A stretch of 64,000 nt of DNA from an uncultured Prevotella sp. GTDB taxonomy: Bacteria > Bacteroidota > Bacteroidia > Bacteroidales > Bacteroidaceae. The stretch is from the NCBI GenBank assembly GCA_900548585.1, contig URLI01000003.1:19464-83463 (forward strand). Reading direction: 5' to 3'. Positions within the stretch are counted from its first letter, which is position 1, and each line of letters starts with the position of its first letter. The notes below the pieces were generated by a model that saw only the letters and a list, made by a program, of their open reading frames with translations, was not told the DNA's origin and ran no database searches. This document shows, piece by piece, positions 52,336-60,930 of the stretch. A program made the position numbers and the translations under genes.

Positions 52336-53171
52336 CTCTCAATCGGGTTGTATGGTATCGCCGGCATCTTGTCGAGTTTGTTCCCGTGCTCGTCCTGAAT
52401 GGTTATCGTGCCGTTCGGGACTGTCGCCATGAAGAAGGCGAGCGGGTCGTCGTGGTACCGCTTGTAGAGTTTGTTCAGCGACTTCTTGTCTATCTTCTCG
52501 TGTTTCTTTCCCGTATAGACGAGCGGCTCGCCCGGCCGTCCTTTCCTTATGCCGGTTATCTCGAAGCGGTATTGCTGCTCAGAGTCGCAGGCGCGGAGTA
52601 TGAGTCCCGGCAGTCCGCACAGTTTCCACGGGCCCTCGCCGAGCGGTATGTCCCCGGCATACCATGCCCGCCACTTGCGCCCACGGAAGTCGGCTTCCGC
52701 CATGTTGCACTGATGCCCCATGATGGTCGCCGTGCTGTCCGGCACCAGCTGCCATGCCGGCTCCTCCACCTTCTCCATGCAGGCATACTTGTCTGACATG
52801 ACCTTTTCAAGGAGAGTATATTGCCCTGCACTGGGGTAGTTCTTGTATAGTTTCCACGATGTTGCGTTGTTTCCGCTGAACTCAGTGCCGTTCCGCTTCA
52901 GCACCTCGATGTTTGCCGAGTCCGCCAGATACTTGTCGAAACTGTAGAAGAGTGTCGCCTTGCCGCCTATTTGCAGCATCATGTGGTCTGTGGTGTACTT
53001 GTACGGGGTCTTGTCCACGTTTTTCACAAACTCCATGTTGTAGTTAACCACATAGTTTACGACGTCGCAGGTGTCCCAGTCCGTGTAGTCGTCAGCACTG
53101 AAAATCGAAATCTGCGCGCTTGCGGTTGTTCCCACGGCAAGAAGCACGATGGCAGTAAAAAAATTTCTCAT
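52332..53171 (-). CDS. GLPGLI family protein
   Basis: The 279-residue secreted protein starts at the ATG 53169-53171 (MRNFFTAIVLLAVGTTASAQ, signal peptide); the longer frame upstream is rejected. The name-giving motif GLPGLIL is at about residue 203 in GPWKLCGLPGLILRACD, preceded by WRAWYAGDIPLGEGP, a conserved block. Function of the family is unknown; members are commonly found next to TonB-dependent receptor-like genes in Bacteroidetes, as here. Confidence 0.92.
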   Translation of the reverse strand: MRNFFTAIVLLAVGTTASAQISIFSADDYTDWDTCDVVNYVVNYNMEFVKNVDKTPYKYTTDHMMLQIGGKATLFYSFDKYLADSANIEVLKRNGTEFSGNNATSWKLYKNYPSAGQYTLLEKVMSDKYACMEKVEEPAWQLVPDSTATIMGHQCNMAEADFRGRKWRAWYAGDIPLGEGPWKLCGLPGLILRACDSEQQYRFEITGIRKGRPGEPLVYTGKKHEKIDKKSLNKLYKRYHDDPLAFFMATVPNGTITIQDEHGNKLDKMPAIPYNPIER

Positions 53172-53347
53172 AAATGATACGTTTGAAAGATTAATGCCAC
53201 AAAAGTAGTTGAAAGGCAGGCAAGCGCCGCATCCGCAGTGCAAAAAGATATTAATTTTATGTTTCCTTTGCACGCGCAGCGCGCAGCAACACTTTTATTA
53301 ACACACATCCTATGCCGCCGGCAAAAATTATTTTGCCAGCCAATATC

Positions 53348-53378
53348 TTGCATCTTTGACAAATTATTCTTAATTTTG
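53348..53378 (+). promoter_or_regulatory. Promoter of the fadD-like gene
   Basis: TTG (53348-53350), 20 bp, TAATTTTG (53371-53378), as in the Bacteroidetes consensus. Predicted start near 53385. A strong ribosome-binding-like AGGAGG follows at 53391-53396, about 27 nt before the ATG at 53424. Confidence 0.7.
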
Positions 53379-53423
53379 CGGAGTAATAACAGGAGGAGTA
53401 TATAATAATAAAGGAATTGCGTC

Positions 53424-55232
53424 ATGAACAAAAGATACCATCTTTCGGCACTCATACACCGCCAGGCCGAGAAATACGGCGACCGTCAGGTGCTGATATA
53501 CCGCGACTTCGGCAGCCTCAAGTGGAAGTCGATGTCGTGGAACAGTCTGTCGCAGCGCGTCAGGCAGGTGTCAAACGCGATGCTGAACCTTGGCATCGGC
53601 GTGCAGGAGAATGTCGGCGTGTTCTCGCAGAACTGCGTGCAGTACCTGTACACCGACTTCGGCGCGTTCGGCATCCGCGCCGTCACGGTGCCTTTCTATG
53701 CCACGAGCAGCGAGCAGCAGATACAGTATATCGTAAGCGACGCGCAAATCCGCGTGCTGTTCGTCGGCGAGCAGGAGCAGTATGACAAGGCACAGCGCGT
53801 GCTGCCGCTTTGCCCCTCGCTCGAGCGTCTCGTCATTTTCGACCGCTCTGTGAGGATAAGGCAGCACGACGCGAGCGCGATTTATTTCGACGACTTTATG
53901 AAGCTGGGCGAGAACTGCCCGCGTCAGCCGGAGGTGGACAACCTCTACCGGCAGGCCAACGACGACGACCTCGCCAACATACTCTACACCAGCGGCACGA
54001 CGGGCGACTCCAAGGGCGTGATGCTTTCGCACGGACAATATGCCGCAGCCATCGAGGCAAACTCGAAGGCGGTGCCGGTGGGCGAGGATGACCGCGTGAT
54101 GATGTTCCTGCCGATCACGCACATCTTCGAGCGGGGATGGGACTTCTACTGCCTCAGCCGTGGCGCGACAATCATCGTCAACACATACCCCAGGGAGGTG
54201 CAGCAGTCCATGAAGGAGACACATCCCACCTGCATGTCGGCAGTGCCGCGCTTCTGGGAGAAGGTGTATATCGGCGTAAGGGAGAAGGTGGAGACCTCCG
54301 GGGGGGTGAGGCGCAGGCTGTTCAAGAAGGCACTGGCCGTCGGGAGGAAACACAACATCGAATATATCAGCCGGGGGAAGAAGCCACCGCTCGCGCTGTC
54401 GGCACAGTACAAACTGTTCGACAAGGCAATATTCTCACTCGTCAGAAAGCAACTCGGCCTCGAGAACGCCCACTTCTTCCCCACCGCAGGCTCGTATGTC
54501 AGCACCGAGGTGGAGGAATTCGTACACTCGGTAGGGCTGTGGATGATGGTGGGATACGGCCTCACCGAGAGCCTCGCCACCGTGTCTAACGACCATCTCG
54601 GGATGCCGTACACCATAGGCAGCGTGGGCAGGCCCATAGAAGGGCTCGAGATAAAGATCGGGGAGAACGACGAGATACTGCTCAAGGGCCCGACGATAAC
54701 AAAGGGCTACTACAAGCGCGACGCGCTGAACCGCGAGTCGTTCACCGGGGACGGCTTCTTCAGGACAGGCGACGCAGGGTATCTCAAGGACGGGGAACTC
54801 TTCCTAAAGGAACGCATCAAGGAACTGTTCAAGACATCGAACGGCAAGTACATCTCGCCGCAGATGGTAGAGTCGAAACTGCTCGTGGACAAGTACATCG
54901 ACCAGATAGCAGTCATCGCCGACCAGCGCAAGTATGTGTCCGCCCTCATCGTGCCAGACTTCGTGCTGCTGGAGGAGTACGCGCGGGAATACGACATACC
55001 GTTCAAAAAACGCGGAGACCTGTGCCGCAACCCGAAGATAATGAATATGATTAAGGAGCGCATAGACACTCTGCAGCAGCAGCTGGCCGGCTACGAGCAG
55101 ATAAAACGCTTCACACTCATCCCGCACAACTTCACAATGGAGGCCGGCGAACTCACCAACACGCTGAAAATCAAGCGCAGGGTGCTTGCCAGGAACTATG
55201 CGGCGGAGATAGAACAAATGTACGAGGAGTGA
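53424..55232 (+). CDS. Long-chain acyl-CoA synthetase (AMP-binding)
   Basis: This 602-residue enzyme activates fatty acids with ATP and CoA. The P-loop-like motif LYTSGTTGDSKGVMLSHG is near residue 192, the A5 block MVGYGLTESLATVS near 375, and the A7-A8 region has FFRTGDAGYLKDGELFLKERIKEL. The C-terminal lysine-bearing motif region ends in ELTNTLKIKRR. It resembles FAA1/FadD-type long-chain ligases. It has its own promoter and is followed 75 bp later by prfB. Confidence 0.93.
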   Translation: MNKRYHLSALIHRQAEKYGDRQVLIYRDFGSLKWKSMSWNSLSQRVRQVSNAMLNLGIGVQENVGVFSQNCVQYLYTDFGAFGIRAVTVPFYATSSEQQIQYIVSDAQIRVLFVGEQEQYDKAQRVLPLCPSLERLVIFDRSVRIRQHDASAIYFDDFMKLGENCPRQPEVDNLYRQANDDDLANILYTSGTTGDSKGVMLSHGQYAAAIEANSKAVPVGEDDRVMMFLPITHIFERGWDFYCLSRGATIIVNTYPREVQQSMKETHPTCMSAVPRFWEKVYIGVREKVETSGGVRRRLFKKALAVGRKHNIEYISRGKKPPLALSAQYKLFDKAIFSLVRKQLGLENAHFFPTAGSYVSTEVEEFVHSVGLWMMVGYGLTESLATVSNDHLGMPYTIGSVGRPIEGLEIKIGENDEILLKGPTITKGYYKRDALNRESFTGDGFFRTGDAGYLKDGELFLKERIKELFKTSNGKYISPQMVESKLLVDKYIDQIAVIADQRKYVSALIVPDFVLLEEYAREYDIPFKKRGDLCRNPKIMNMIKERIDTLQQQLAGYEQIKRFTLIPHNFTMEAGELTNTLKIKRRVLARNYAAEIEQMYEE

Positions 55233-55307
55233 TTTTTTTGTAACAGATAACATGTAACATTGCCCCGTGGCGGCGCATCGAGTGCGCGGCAGGGGCGCAC
55301 AGACAAT

Positions 55308-56429
55308 ATGATAACAGCAGAGCAACTGAAAGACGTGTTGCGGAGAGCCGATGACCTGAACCGTTACCTCGACATCGACCGCAAGAGGATAGAATATGAG
55401 GAGGAGGAACTGCGCACGCAGGCTCCCGACTTCTGGGAGGACCCGAAGCGCGCGCAGGCGCAGATGAAGAAGGTAAAGGACATCAAGCGGTGGCTGGACG
55501 ACTACCAGCAGGCGCGCAGCATGGCAGACGAACTGAGGCTGGCGGTGGACTTCTACCACGAGGAGATGGTAACGGAGCAGGAGGTTGACGAGGACTACCG
55601 CAAGGCGATAGAGGCCATCGAGAACCTCGAGCTGAAGAACATGCTGCGCCAGAAGGAAGACCCGATGGACTGCGTGCTGAAAATCAACTCGGGGGCAGGC
55701 GGCACCGAGAGCCAGGACTGGGCCGCCATGCTGATGCGCATGTACATGCGGTGGGCCGAGGCTAACGGATACAAGGTGACAATCTCAAACTTGCAGGACG
55801 GCGACGAGGCAGGCATCAAGAGCGTGACGATGGAGATAGAGGGGGGCGAATATGCCTACGGATACCTCAAGAGCGAGAACGGGGTGCACCGACTCGTGAG
55901 GGTGTCGCCGTTCAACGCGCAGGGCAAGCGCATGACGTCGTTCGCGTCGGTGTTCGTCACGCCGCTCGTCGATGACACCATCGAGGTGTATGTCGATCCG
56001 GCAAAACTGTCGTGGGACACGTTCCGCAGCAGCGGCGCGGGAGGGCAGAACGTCAACAAGGTGGAGTCGGGGGTGCGCCTGCGCTACTGGTACACAGACC
56101 CCGACACAGGCGAGGAGGAGGAAATACTCATCGAGAACACCGAGACGCGCGACCAGCCGAAGAACAAGGAGAAGGCACTCGTGCTGCTCAAGTCGCAACT
56201 CTACGACCGCGCGATGAAGAAACGCATGGAGGCGCAGGCAAAGATAGAGGCCGGCAAGAAGAAGATAGAGTGGGGGTCGCAGATACGCAGCTATGTCTTC
56301 GACGACCGCCGCGTGAAGGATCACCGAACCAACTACCAGACATCTGACGTTGACGGCGTGATGGACGGCAAGATCGACGGCTTCATCAAGGCATACCTGA
56401 TGGAGTTCCACGAGACCGGGGGCGACTGA
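55308..56429 (+). CDS. prfB: Peptide chain release factor 2
   Basis: The 373-residue factor reads UGA and UAA stop codons. It has the RF2 tripeptide SPF (VRVSPFNAQGKR) and the GGQ catalytic motif (SSGAGGQNVNKVESG). The start at ATG 55308 (MITAEQLKDVLRRADDLNRYL) corresponds to the normal RF2 N-terminus. In contrast to E. coli, there is no in-frame UGA: where the programmed shift would be, the sequence reads on in one frame (RYLDIDRKR), so autoregulation by frameshifting is absent. Confidence 0.96.
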   Translation: MITAEQLKDVLRRADDLNRYLDIDRKRIEYEEEELRTQAPDFWEDPKRAQAQMKKVKDIKRWLDDYQQARSMADELRLAVDFYHEEMVTEQEVDEDYRKAIEAIENLELKNMLRQKEDPMDCVLKINSGAGGTESQDWAAMLMRMYMRWAEANGYKVTISNLQDGDEAGIKSVTMEIEGGEYAYGYLKSENGVHRLVRVSPFNAQGKRMTSFASVFVTPLVDDTIEVYVDPAKLSWDTFRSSGAGGQNVNKVESGVRLRYWYTDPDTGEEEEILIENTETRDQPKNKEKALVLLKSQLYDRAMKKRMEAQAKIEAGKKKIEWGSQIRSYVFDDRRVKDHRTNYQTSDVDGVMDGKIDGFIKAYLMEFHETGGD

Positions 56430-56498
56430 AAGCCGGTGGGCGCAGCGCGTGCCGAAGCGACATGAGATTGATGACAAAACCTTAAAACAGATACAACT

Positions 56499-56636
56499 AT
56501 GAGCCAGAAAAGAAAAATGCAGCGTGCCGCACGCAGGGAAAGGGAGGAGAAGCAGGCAAAGAACGTGGTGAAATGGATTTTCGGAGTGTTCGTGCTTGTT
56601 GCCGTGGCAGCACTCATTTATGTCGCCTTAATGTAA
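56499..56636 (+). CDS. Small single-pass membrane protein, 45 residues
   Basis: The frame starts at ATG 56499 and ends at TAA 56636. It encodes a very basic N-terminus (MSQKRKMQRAARREREEKQAK), then one membrane helix (VVKWIFGVFVLVAVAALIYVAL) to the end, a typical small tail-anchored-like or N-in protein. It lies between prfB and the CYTH gene on the same strand with short gaps (69 and 10 bp). I do not recognise a named family. Confidence 0.7.
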   Translation: MSQKRKMQRAARREREEKQAKNVVKWIFGVFVLVAVAALIYVALM

Positions 56637-56646
56637 GTGACACAGT

Positions 56647-57162
56647 ATGAGTGGGTTTGAGATAGAGCGCAAGTTCCTCGTCAGGGGCGACGGCTTCAAG
56701 ATGCAGGCAGAGTCGAGCAGCCATATAAGGCAGGGCTACATACTCAGCGGCGACGGGCGCACAGTGAGGGTGAGGACGCGCGACGGGCGCGGTTTCCTCA
56801 CCATAAAGGGCCCCGCGGGCAACGGAGGGCTGGCGCGATATGAGTTCGAGAAGGAGATAACAGCCGACGAGGCGGAGCACCTCATGCAGATGTGTGAGCC
56901 GGGAGTGGTTGACAAGCGGCGGTACATCGTGCCGTTCCACGGGCATGTGTTCGAGGTTGACGAGTTCTTCGGCGACAACGACGGGCTGGTGTTCGCCGAG
57001 GTGGAGCTGGGCAGCGAGGACGAGGCCTTCGACAAGCCCGACTTCATCGGGCCGGAGGTGACGGGCGACAGGCATTTCTACAACTCAAACCTCAGACGTA
57101 TGCCTTACCGGCTCTGGTGCGCCGCCATGCCAGAAGAGTACCGGCACAGGCGGCAAGGATGA
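56647..57162 (+). CDS. CYTH domain-containing protein
   Basis: The 171-residue protein opens with the CYTH signature ExExK (EIERK, residues 5-9), followed by IRQGYIL, RVRTRDGRGFLTIKGP and ARYEFEKEI, the alternating charged strands of a triphosphate tunnel fold. CYTH enzymes act on triphosphates (inorganic triphosphate, thiamine triphosphate, or adenylate cyclase activity in class IV); the bacterial substrate is often unclear. The last about 20 residues overlap the end of the convergent VanZ gene by 71 bp, so the C-terminus may be a late extension. Confidence 0.88.
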   Translation: MSGFEIERKFLVRGDGFKMQAESSSHIRQGYILSGDGRTVRVRTRDGRGFLTIKGPAGNGGLARYEFEKEITADEAEHLMQMCEPGVVDKRRYIVPFHGHVFEVDEFFGDNDGLVFAEVELGSEDEAFDKPDFIGPEVTGDRHFYNSNLRRMPYRLWCAAMPEEYRHRRQG

Positions 57163-57514
57163 CACCTGCGGCATCGGCGGCAAAGTCGAGCCATTCGCCG
57201 CTGCGCCGTCCGCCGGTGCAGTATGCCTGGAGCAACTCGATGACACCGCCCATTATTATCGGTGCCGCGAAGGCAAAGGCGAACAGCCGGCGCGGAGAGA
57301 TGCGCCGGTGCCTTAAAAGGTATTCAAGCCATATCACGCCGCAAGTCACGCCATACATTGCCACATGGGTCCACTTGTCTATAAGCGACACGTCGTCGAG
57401 CGGCGTTTCCGGGACATCTATGAAACAGAGAACCCATATCGCGGCGATGAGAAGCAGCGATACGGGATATTTCTTTGGATAAGCCTTGATCATTTGGAAT
57501 TGTTGTAACTTCAT
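57092..57514 (-). CDS. VanZ family membrane protein
   Basis: The 140-residue protein has about four hydrophobic segments and the VanZ pattern SLIDKWTHVAMYGV (SxxDKxxH) near residue 44, and GGVIELLQAYCTGGRRSGEWLDFAADAAG near 92-120, both typical of the family. VanZ gives teicoplanin tolerance in enterococci; the function of ordinary members is unknown. Its 3' end overlaps the CYTH gene on the other strand. Confidence 0.88.
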   Translation of the reverse strand: MKLQQFQMIKAYPKKYPVSLLLIAAIWVLCFIDVPETPLDDVSLIDKWTHVAMYGVTCGVIWLEYLLRHRRISPRRLFAFAFAAPIIMGGVIELLQAYCTGGRRSGEWLDFAADAAGVILAACAGTLLAWRRTRAGKAYV

Positions 57515-57640
57515 GGCGCAAAATTACGAAAATATATCCGCATGACGGATTATTGTGCCATGTTTTATTTTGAGCATCAGATTATTTTTGTAAATTTGTA
57601 CTCGTAATTCCGTACAGCATTAACGACGCTACGCACGCTG

Positions 57641-58567
57641 GTGAAATGCCGCCGCGCGCGCGTAGCAATGGAAAATGATGCGATGAAACCATCAAGAAAC
57701 GACAATCTCATACTGCTTGTCATTGCGGTTGCCGTCATCGCGTTCCTCGTGGGAAGGGGACTGCGTGACGGTGGCGACGCCGTGACGCTGCCGGCAGGCG
57801 ACACGATCGCCGGCGGCGGGGCGCGCGGTCACGGCTACTATGGCGGCAGCCTGCGGCAGGGCGAGTATTACGATGACGGCGGGCGGCGCGTGGAGCGTTT
57901 CTTCTTCGACCCGAACACGGCAGACAGCACGCAGTTGCTGAGGCTCGGGCTGCGTCCGTGGATGGTGCGCAACATATACAAGTACCGCTCGCGCGGCGGA
58001 GTGTTCCGCCGCCCGGAGGACTTCGCGCGCATCTATGGGCTGACCGCCGGGGAGTACAAGAGCATATCACCTTATATAAGAATCTCGGCGGACTACGGCC
58101 CGGCATCCGCACTCGTCGCGCCGACGGCGGGGCCGCGCCACGCGAGGGACTCGTTGCGCTATCCCGTGAAGCTTTCCCCGGGCGAGCATGTAGCGCTGAA
58201 CACTGCCGACACTTCCGCGCTGAAACGCATCCCGGGGATAGGCAGCGGCTATGCGCGCGCCATAGTGAACTACCGCGACCGGCTCGGCGGATATGCCGAC
58301 GTGAGACAGTTGCTCGACATTGACGGGCTGCCGGAAACCGCACTGCAGTATGTCGAACTGGGTGCCGCCGACCTGCGAGGGATCGACGTGAACCACCTCA
58401 CGCTCAACCAGTTGAAACGCCATCCGTACATCAACTTCTATCAGGCACGCGCCATCGTGGAGCAACGCCGCCTGCACGGGCCGCTGCATTCCGCCGCAGA
58501 TCTCAGGATGCTGCCCGATTTCTCGGCAGCCGATGTGAAACGACTGCTTCCGTATGTCAGGTTCTGA
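57641..58567 (+). CDS. ComEA-like helix-hairpin-helix protein
   Basis: The protein has up to 308 residues; ATG 57671 (MENDAMKPSRND) is an alternative start. One N-terminal membrane segment (LILLVIAVAVIAFLVG) is followed by three helix-hairpin-helix-like DNA-binding segments: NTADSTQLLRLGLRPWMVRNI, then NTADTSALKRIPGIGSGYARAI near residue 188, and LTLNQLKRHPYINFYQARAI near 252. Such proteins resemble ComEA, which binds DNA at the cell surface during uptake. A TAAATTTG box at 57591-57598 with TTTG at 57569-57572 (18-bp spacing) is a plausible promoter. Confidence 0.85.
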   Translation: MKCRRARVAMENDAMKPSRNDNLILLVIAVAVIAFLVGRGLRDGGDAVTLPAGDTIAGGGARGHGYYGGSLRQGEYYDDGGRRVERFFFDPNTADSTQLLRLGLRPWMVRNIYKYRSRGGVFRRPEDFARIYGLTAGEYKSISPYIRISADYGPASALVAPTAGPRHARDSLRYPVKLSPGEHVALNTADTSALKRIPGIGSGYARAIVNYRDRLGGYADVRQLLDIDGLPETALQYVELGAADLRGIDVNHLTLNQLKRHPYINFYQARAIVEQRRLHGPLHSAADLRMLPDFSAADVKRLLPYVRF

Positions 58568-58679
58568 TGTTTTTACGCTTGCCGAGGCTTGTTTTGGCGA
58601 ATGATACAGAAAAAAAACGGCCTTGTCGCAGATTTTTTCAAAAATATTCTTTGTTAACAGAGAAAATTGTTATCTTTGC

Positions 58680-58930
58680 AAGCGCAATTAATAGTAATTA
58701 CAAGAATCATCGTGGTATGATTTGTGAAACGTATAATTTGTTGGCAATATTAGATATCATTGATAATAGTTAATAGTTTTTTAGAACATTGTTCGTTTTT
58801 TAGGTTTCTGTCTTGAGACAATCTCGTGAGAGCGACATCGATGGACGAACTTTTATAGAAAAGAGGCTTAAGGAATGGAACGAAAAATTTGCCCGAAATC
58901 CGTGAGGACTGCGGGCAAATTCTGTTTTTG
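58680..58930 (+). ncRNA. Candidate non-coding transcript of about 250 nt
   Basis: A TATCTTTG box (58671-58678) with TTTG at 58650-58653 (17-bp spacing, short of the usual 20) would start transcription near 58685. A terminator hairpin with T-run ends it near 58929. Inside there is only an 18-codon frame (58717-58773) and several possible stems: GTTCGT (58791-58796) with ACGAAC (58845-58850), and TCTC/GAGA hairpins between them. Length and structure could suit a 6S-like or other regulatory RNA; I cannot assign a family. Confidence 0.45.
58887..58929. terminator. Bidirectional rho-independent terminator
   Basis: ATTTGCCCG (58887-58895) pairs with CGGGCAAAT (58912-58920). On the plus strand TCTGTTTTT follows; on the minus strand a run of five T follows (complement of 58883-58887). 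It can end both the candidate RNA and the NigD-like operon, whose last stop is 37 bp away. Confidence 0.85.
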
Positions 58931-58965
58931 TCATTACTCCTTGGCTTGTCAGTTCCTTTTTCCCA

Positions 58966-59664
58966 CTATTTGCCTTGCCCGTAAATGAATGATTTCGTCA
59001 CCATCCCGTCGTATGTGTTTATGCCGATTGTTATCTCGTCGCCCGCTGCCGGCGCCACAGGCAGGCGGTAGTCGGCTATGCAGAGGAACAGTTCCGCGCT
59101 GTAGTATTCCGGCACTCCGTTCTGGCGGTGCAGCAGTTTGAGGTAGAAGCGCCTCTGCCCGCCGTCGCCAGTCGTAATGCTGTCGCACATCAGGCCAATC
59201 TCCTGTTTCTTGTCCAGGCCGTCTTTGCTGCCCGTCTTTATGGCGAGGCCGAGGTTGACGTAGCGTCCTCTCCGGCTCGCCCACGCGCTGCGCAGCATCA
59301 CGGGGTCGACGGCTGGTTTTTTCACCGCATTCTTCCCGTGAATCTTCGGCACGGCAATGCCCATTGTGAACAGCGGCTTCACTTCGTTTCCCGTTTCCGG
59401 CACGTTGTAGTATATCAATGCCCGGTATAGCGAGTCGGGTGTGGTGGCCCATTCCGTCTTTGGTCTCGGTGACAGCACGAGCGAGTCGCCGTCGTCGGTG
59501 ACGGCGCAGAACAACTCCCCCGAGGCGTTTGTGCGCGCCTCTGCGAAGTCGGCTCTCATGTTGCTGTACTTACCGTCGCCTGTGGTGTATGTCTCGGAGG
59601 TGCAAGCCGTCAGCAGCGGCAGTGCGAGGACAGTGATTGCCAGGAGTGTTTTTCTTGTGCTCAT
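58966..59664 (-). CDS. NigD-like lipoprotein
   Basis: The 232-residue protein has a lipoprotein signal (LPLLTACTSE, Cys near 21). The N-terminal part (GELFCAVTDDGDSLVLSP) and C-terminal part (DPVMLRSAWASRRGRYVNLGLAIKTG) fit the two domains of the NigD-like family, an OB-like fold and a beta domain found in Bacteroidetes. NigD was named from a Prevotella bacteriocin locus, but most members have no known function and no bacteriocin gene is seen here. It is the last gene of the PASTA-rluD-ddl operon. Confidence 0.78.
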   Translation of the reverse strand: MSTRKTLLAITVLALPLLTACTSETYTTGDGKYSNMRADFAEARTNASGELFCAVTDDGDSLVLSPRPKTEWATTPDSLYRALIYYNVPETGNEVKPLFTMGIAVPKIHGKNAVKKPAVDPVMLRSAWASRRGRYVNLGLAIKTGSKDGLDKKQEIGLMCDSITTGDGGQRRFYLKLLHRQNGVPEYYSAELFLCIADYRLPVAPAAGDEITIGINTYDGMVTKSFIYGQGK

Positions 59665-59729
59665 CTTCTATGTGTGTTATGGCTCTTGTGGAATGTTTCC
59701 CGCGTGTTCCCCTTCCGTGCGGCGGCATG

Positions 59730-60881
59730 TCATTGCTGTGCCGCGATGTGGTTGCGCAGCGGGTTGGCATACATTGTCAGTATGCACTTGCGCAGGTACG
59801 CCATGTCCGCGTTGGGCAGCTCTATCTTTGCGAGTTGCCCCCTCAGGTAATCCTCGAAGAAGCCGCGTTCGTCCTGTGTGTATCCGCCGCCTGCTGCCGT
59901 GGTGTTGTCGCCGAGCAAGTCGGCTGCGATGATGTTGGCGGGGAAGATGCGGTAGTTGCGGTGTATCTCGCGGTCAATGTGTGCAGCCACGGTGCTGAAT
60001 AGTTCCGCCTTCGGCGTGTTCTCGGGCAGCTGTCCGAGGAATCCGTCGATGCACGGTGCGCAGTGGTAGTGGATGCGTCCCTTGAAGCCCGTTATTCCGG
60101 TGCGCATGCTCTCTATGTCGTCGTTTTTCCCCTTGCTCCACCCGGGGTTGTCGCGCCTCAGCTGGAACTCGCGCGCCTTGAGGAAGTCGCATGGGTCGAA
60201 CTCGTAGCTTATCGCCAGCGGCACTATGTGCAGTTGCCGCAGCCGCTCGATGGGTGTGCCGGTCCCTCCCATGGCCATCATCTTCAGTATTGCCGGCTGC
60301 GTGCGGTCGTCGCTGTCCTTTGCCCTGCCTTCGCGCTGCGCGATCCACACGTTGTCGTTCTTCTCGCTTATCACATAGTGCATGTATTCCGCCAGCCGCT
60401 TGCTTGCCGTGAGCATCTCGCGCGGCTGCAGCGAGCGTTCCACTATGAACGACTTGTTGATGCGCACGAGGTCCCTCACCCACGGCAGCGAGAGCAGGTT
60501 GTCGCCGATGGCTATCTCGCACGTCGTCTTGAAGCCGGCGTCCACCAGCAGTTTGTCGAGCAGTGCCGAGTCCAGCACTATGTCGCGGTGGTTGCTCACG
60601 AAGGTATACCGTCCGTTGGTGTCAACGGCCGAGGCGTCGAAGTCAATTCCCCGGCTCGCCTTCGCCAGCAGCCGCTCGAGGAAGTCGTAGCAGAACGCCA
60701 TCTGGAAGTCGAGGCTCGTCTTGCACGCCCTCATCTTCTTCTCGACCGTCGCGAACGGCACTTGCGGGTAAAGCATTGCGATGACGGCCCGGAACTGCGG
60801 GTCGGCGGTAAGTCGGTCGTATGCAGCCGGCAGTTCGTCTGGTTCGAACGGGCGTATTGCGTCAAAGTCGGATAGGTTCAT
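59730..60881 (-). CDS. PlsC-like 1-acyl-sn-glycerol-3-phosphate acyltransferase family protein
   Basis: The 383-residue protein starts at the ATG 60879-60881 (MNLSDFDAIRPFEPDEL); the upstream extension is rejected. The acyltransferase core has SNHRDIVLDSALL with His 98 and Asp 104, and WIAQREGRAKDSDDRTQP, the analogue of the EGTRS block. It is longer than classical PlsC and may act on another glycerolipid or hydroxylated acceptor. It follows ddl in the same operon, 49 bp away. Confidence 0.85.
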   Translation of the reverse strand: MNLSDFDAIRPFEPDELPAAYDRLTADPQFRAVIAMLYPQVPFATVEKKMRACKTSLDFQMAFCYDFLERLLAKASRGIDFDASAVDTNGRYTFVSNHRDIVLDSALLDKLLVDAGFKTTCEIAIGDNLLSLPWVRDLVRINKSFIVERSLQPREMLTASKRLAEYMHYVISEKNDNVWIAQREGRAKDSDDRTQPAILKMMAMGGTGTPIERLRQLHIVPLAISYEFDPCDFLKAREFQLRRDNPGWSKGKNDDIESMRTGITGFKGRIHYHCAPCIDGFLGQLPENTPKAELFSTVAAHIDREIHRNYRIFPANIIAADLLGDNTTAAGGGYTQDERGFFEDYLRGQLAKIELPNADMAYLRKCILTMYANPLRNHIAAQQ

Positions 60882-60930
60882 TTGTCTTTTCTTTTTCCGG
60901 GCATTGTGTTTTCCCCGGGCGTTAGCAATG

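Larger units (their letters stand above)
58568..58965. other. Intergenic region with candidate RNA and bidirectional terminator
   Basis: This gap of about 400 bp separates the helix-hairpin-helix gene (plus) from the NigD-like gene (minus, ending at 58966). It holds a promoter-like box on the plus strand at 58671-58678, a structured region without a long open frame, and a strong hairpin at 58887-58920. Confidence 0.6.

Noticed and set aside
58966..59664. Bacteriocin locus suggested by the NigD-like gene
   Set aside because: No small double-glycine peptide, immunity gene or transporter lies nearby. Most NigD-like proteins are outside bacteriocin loci.
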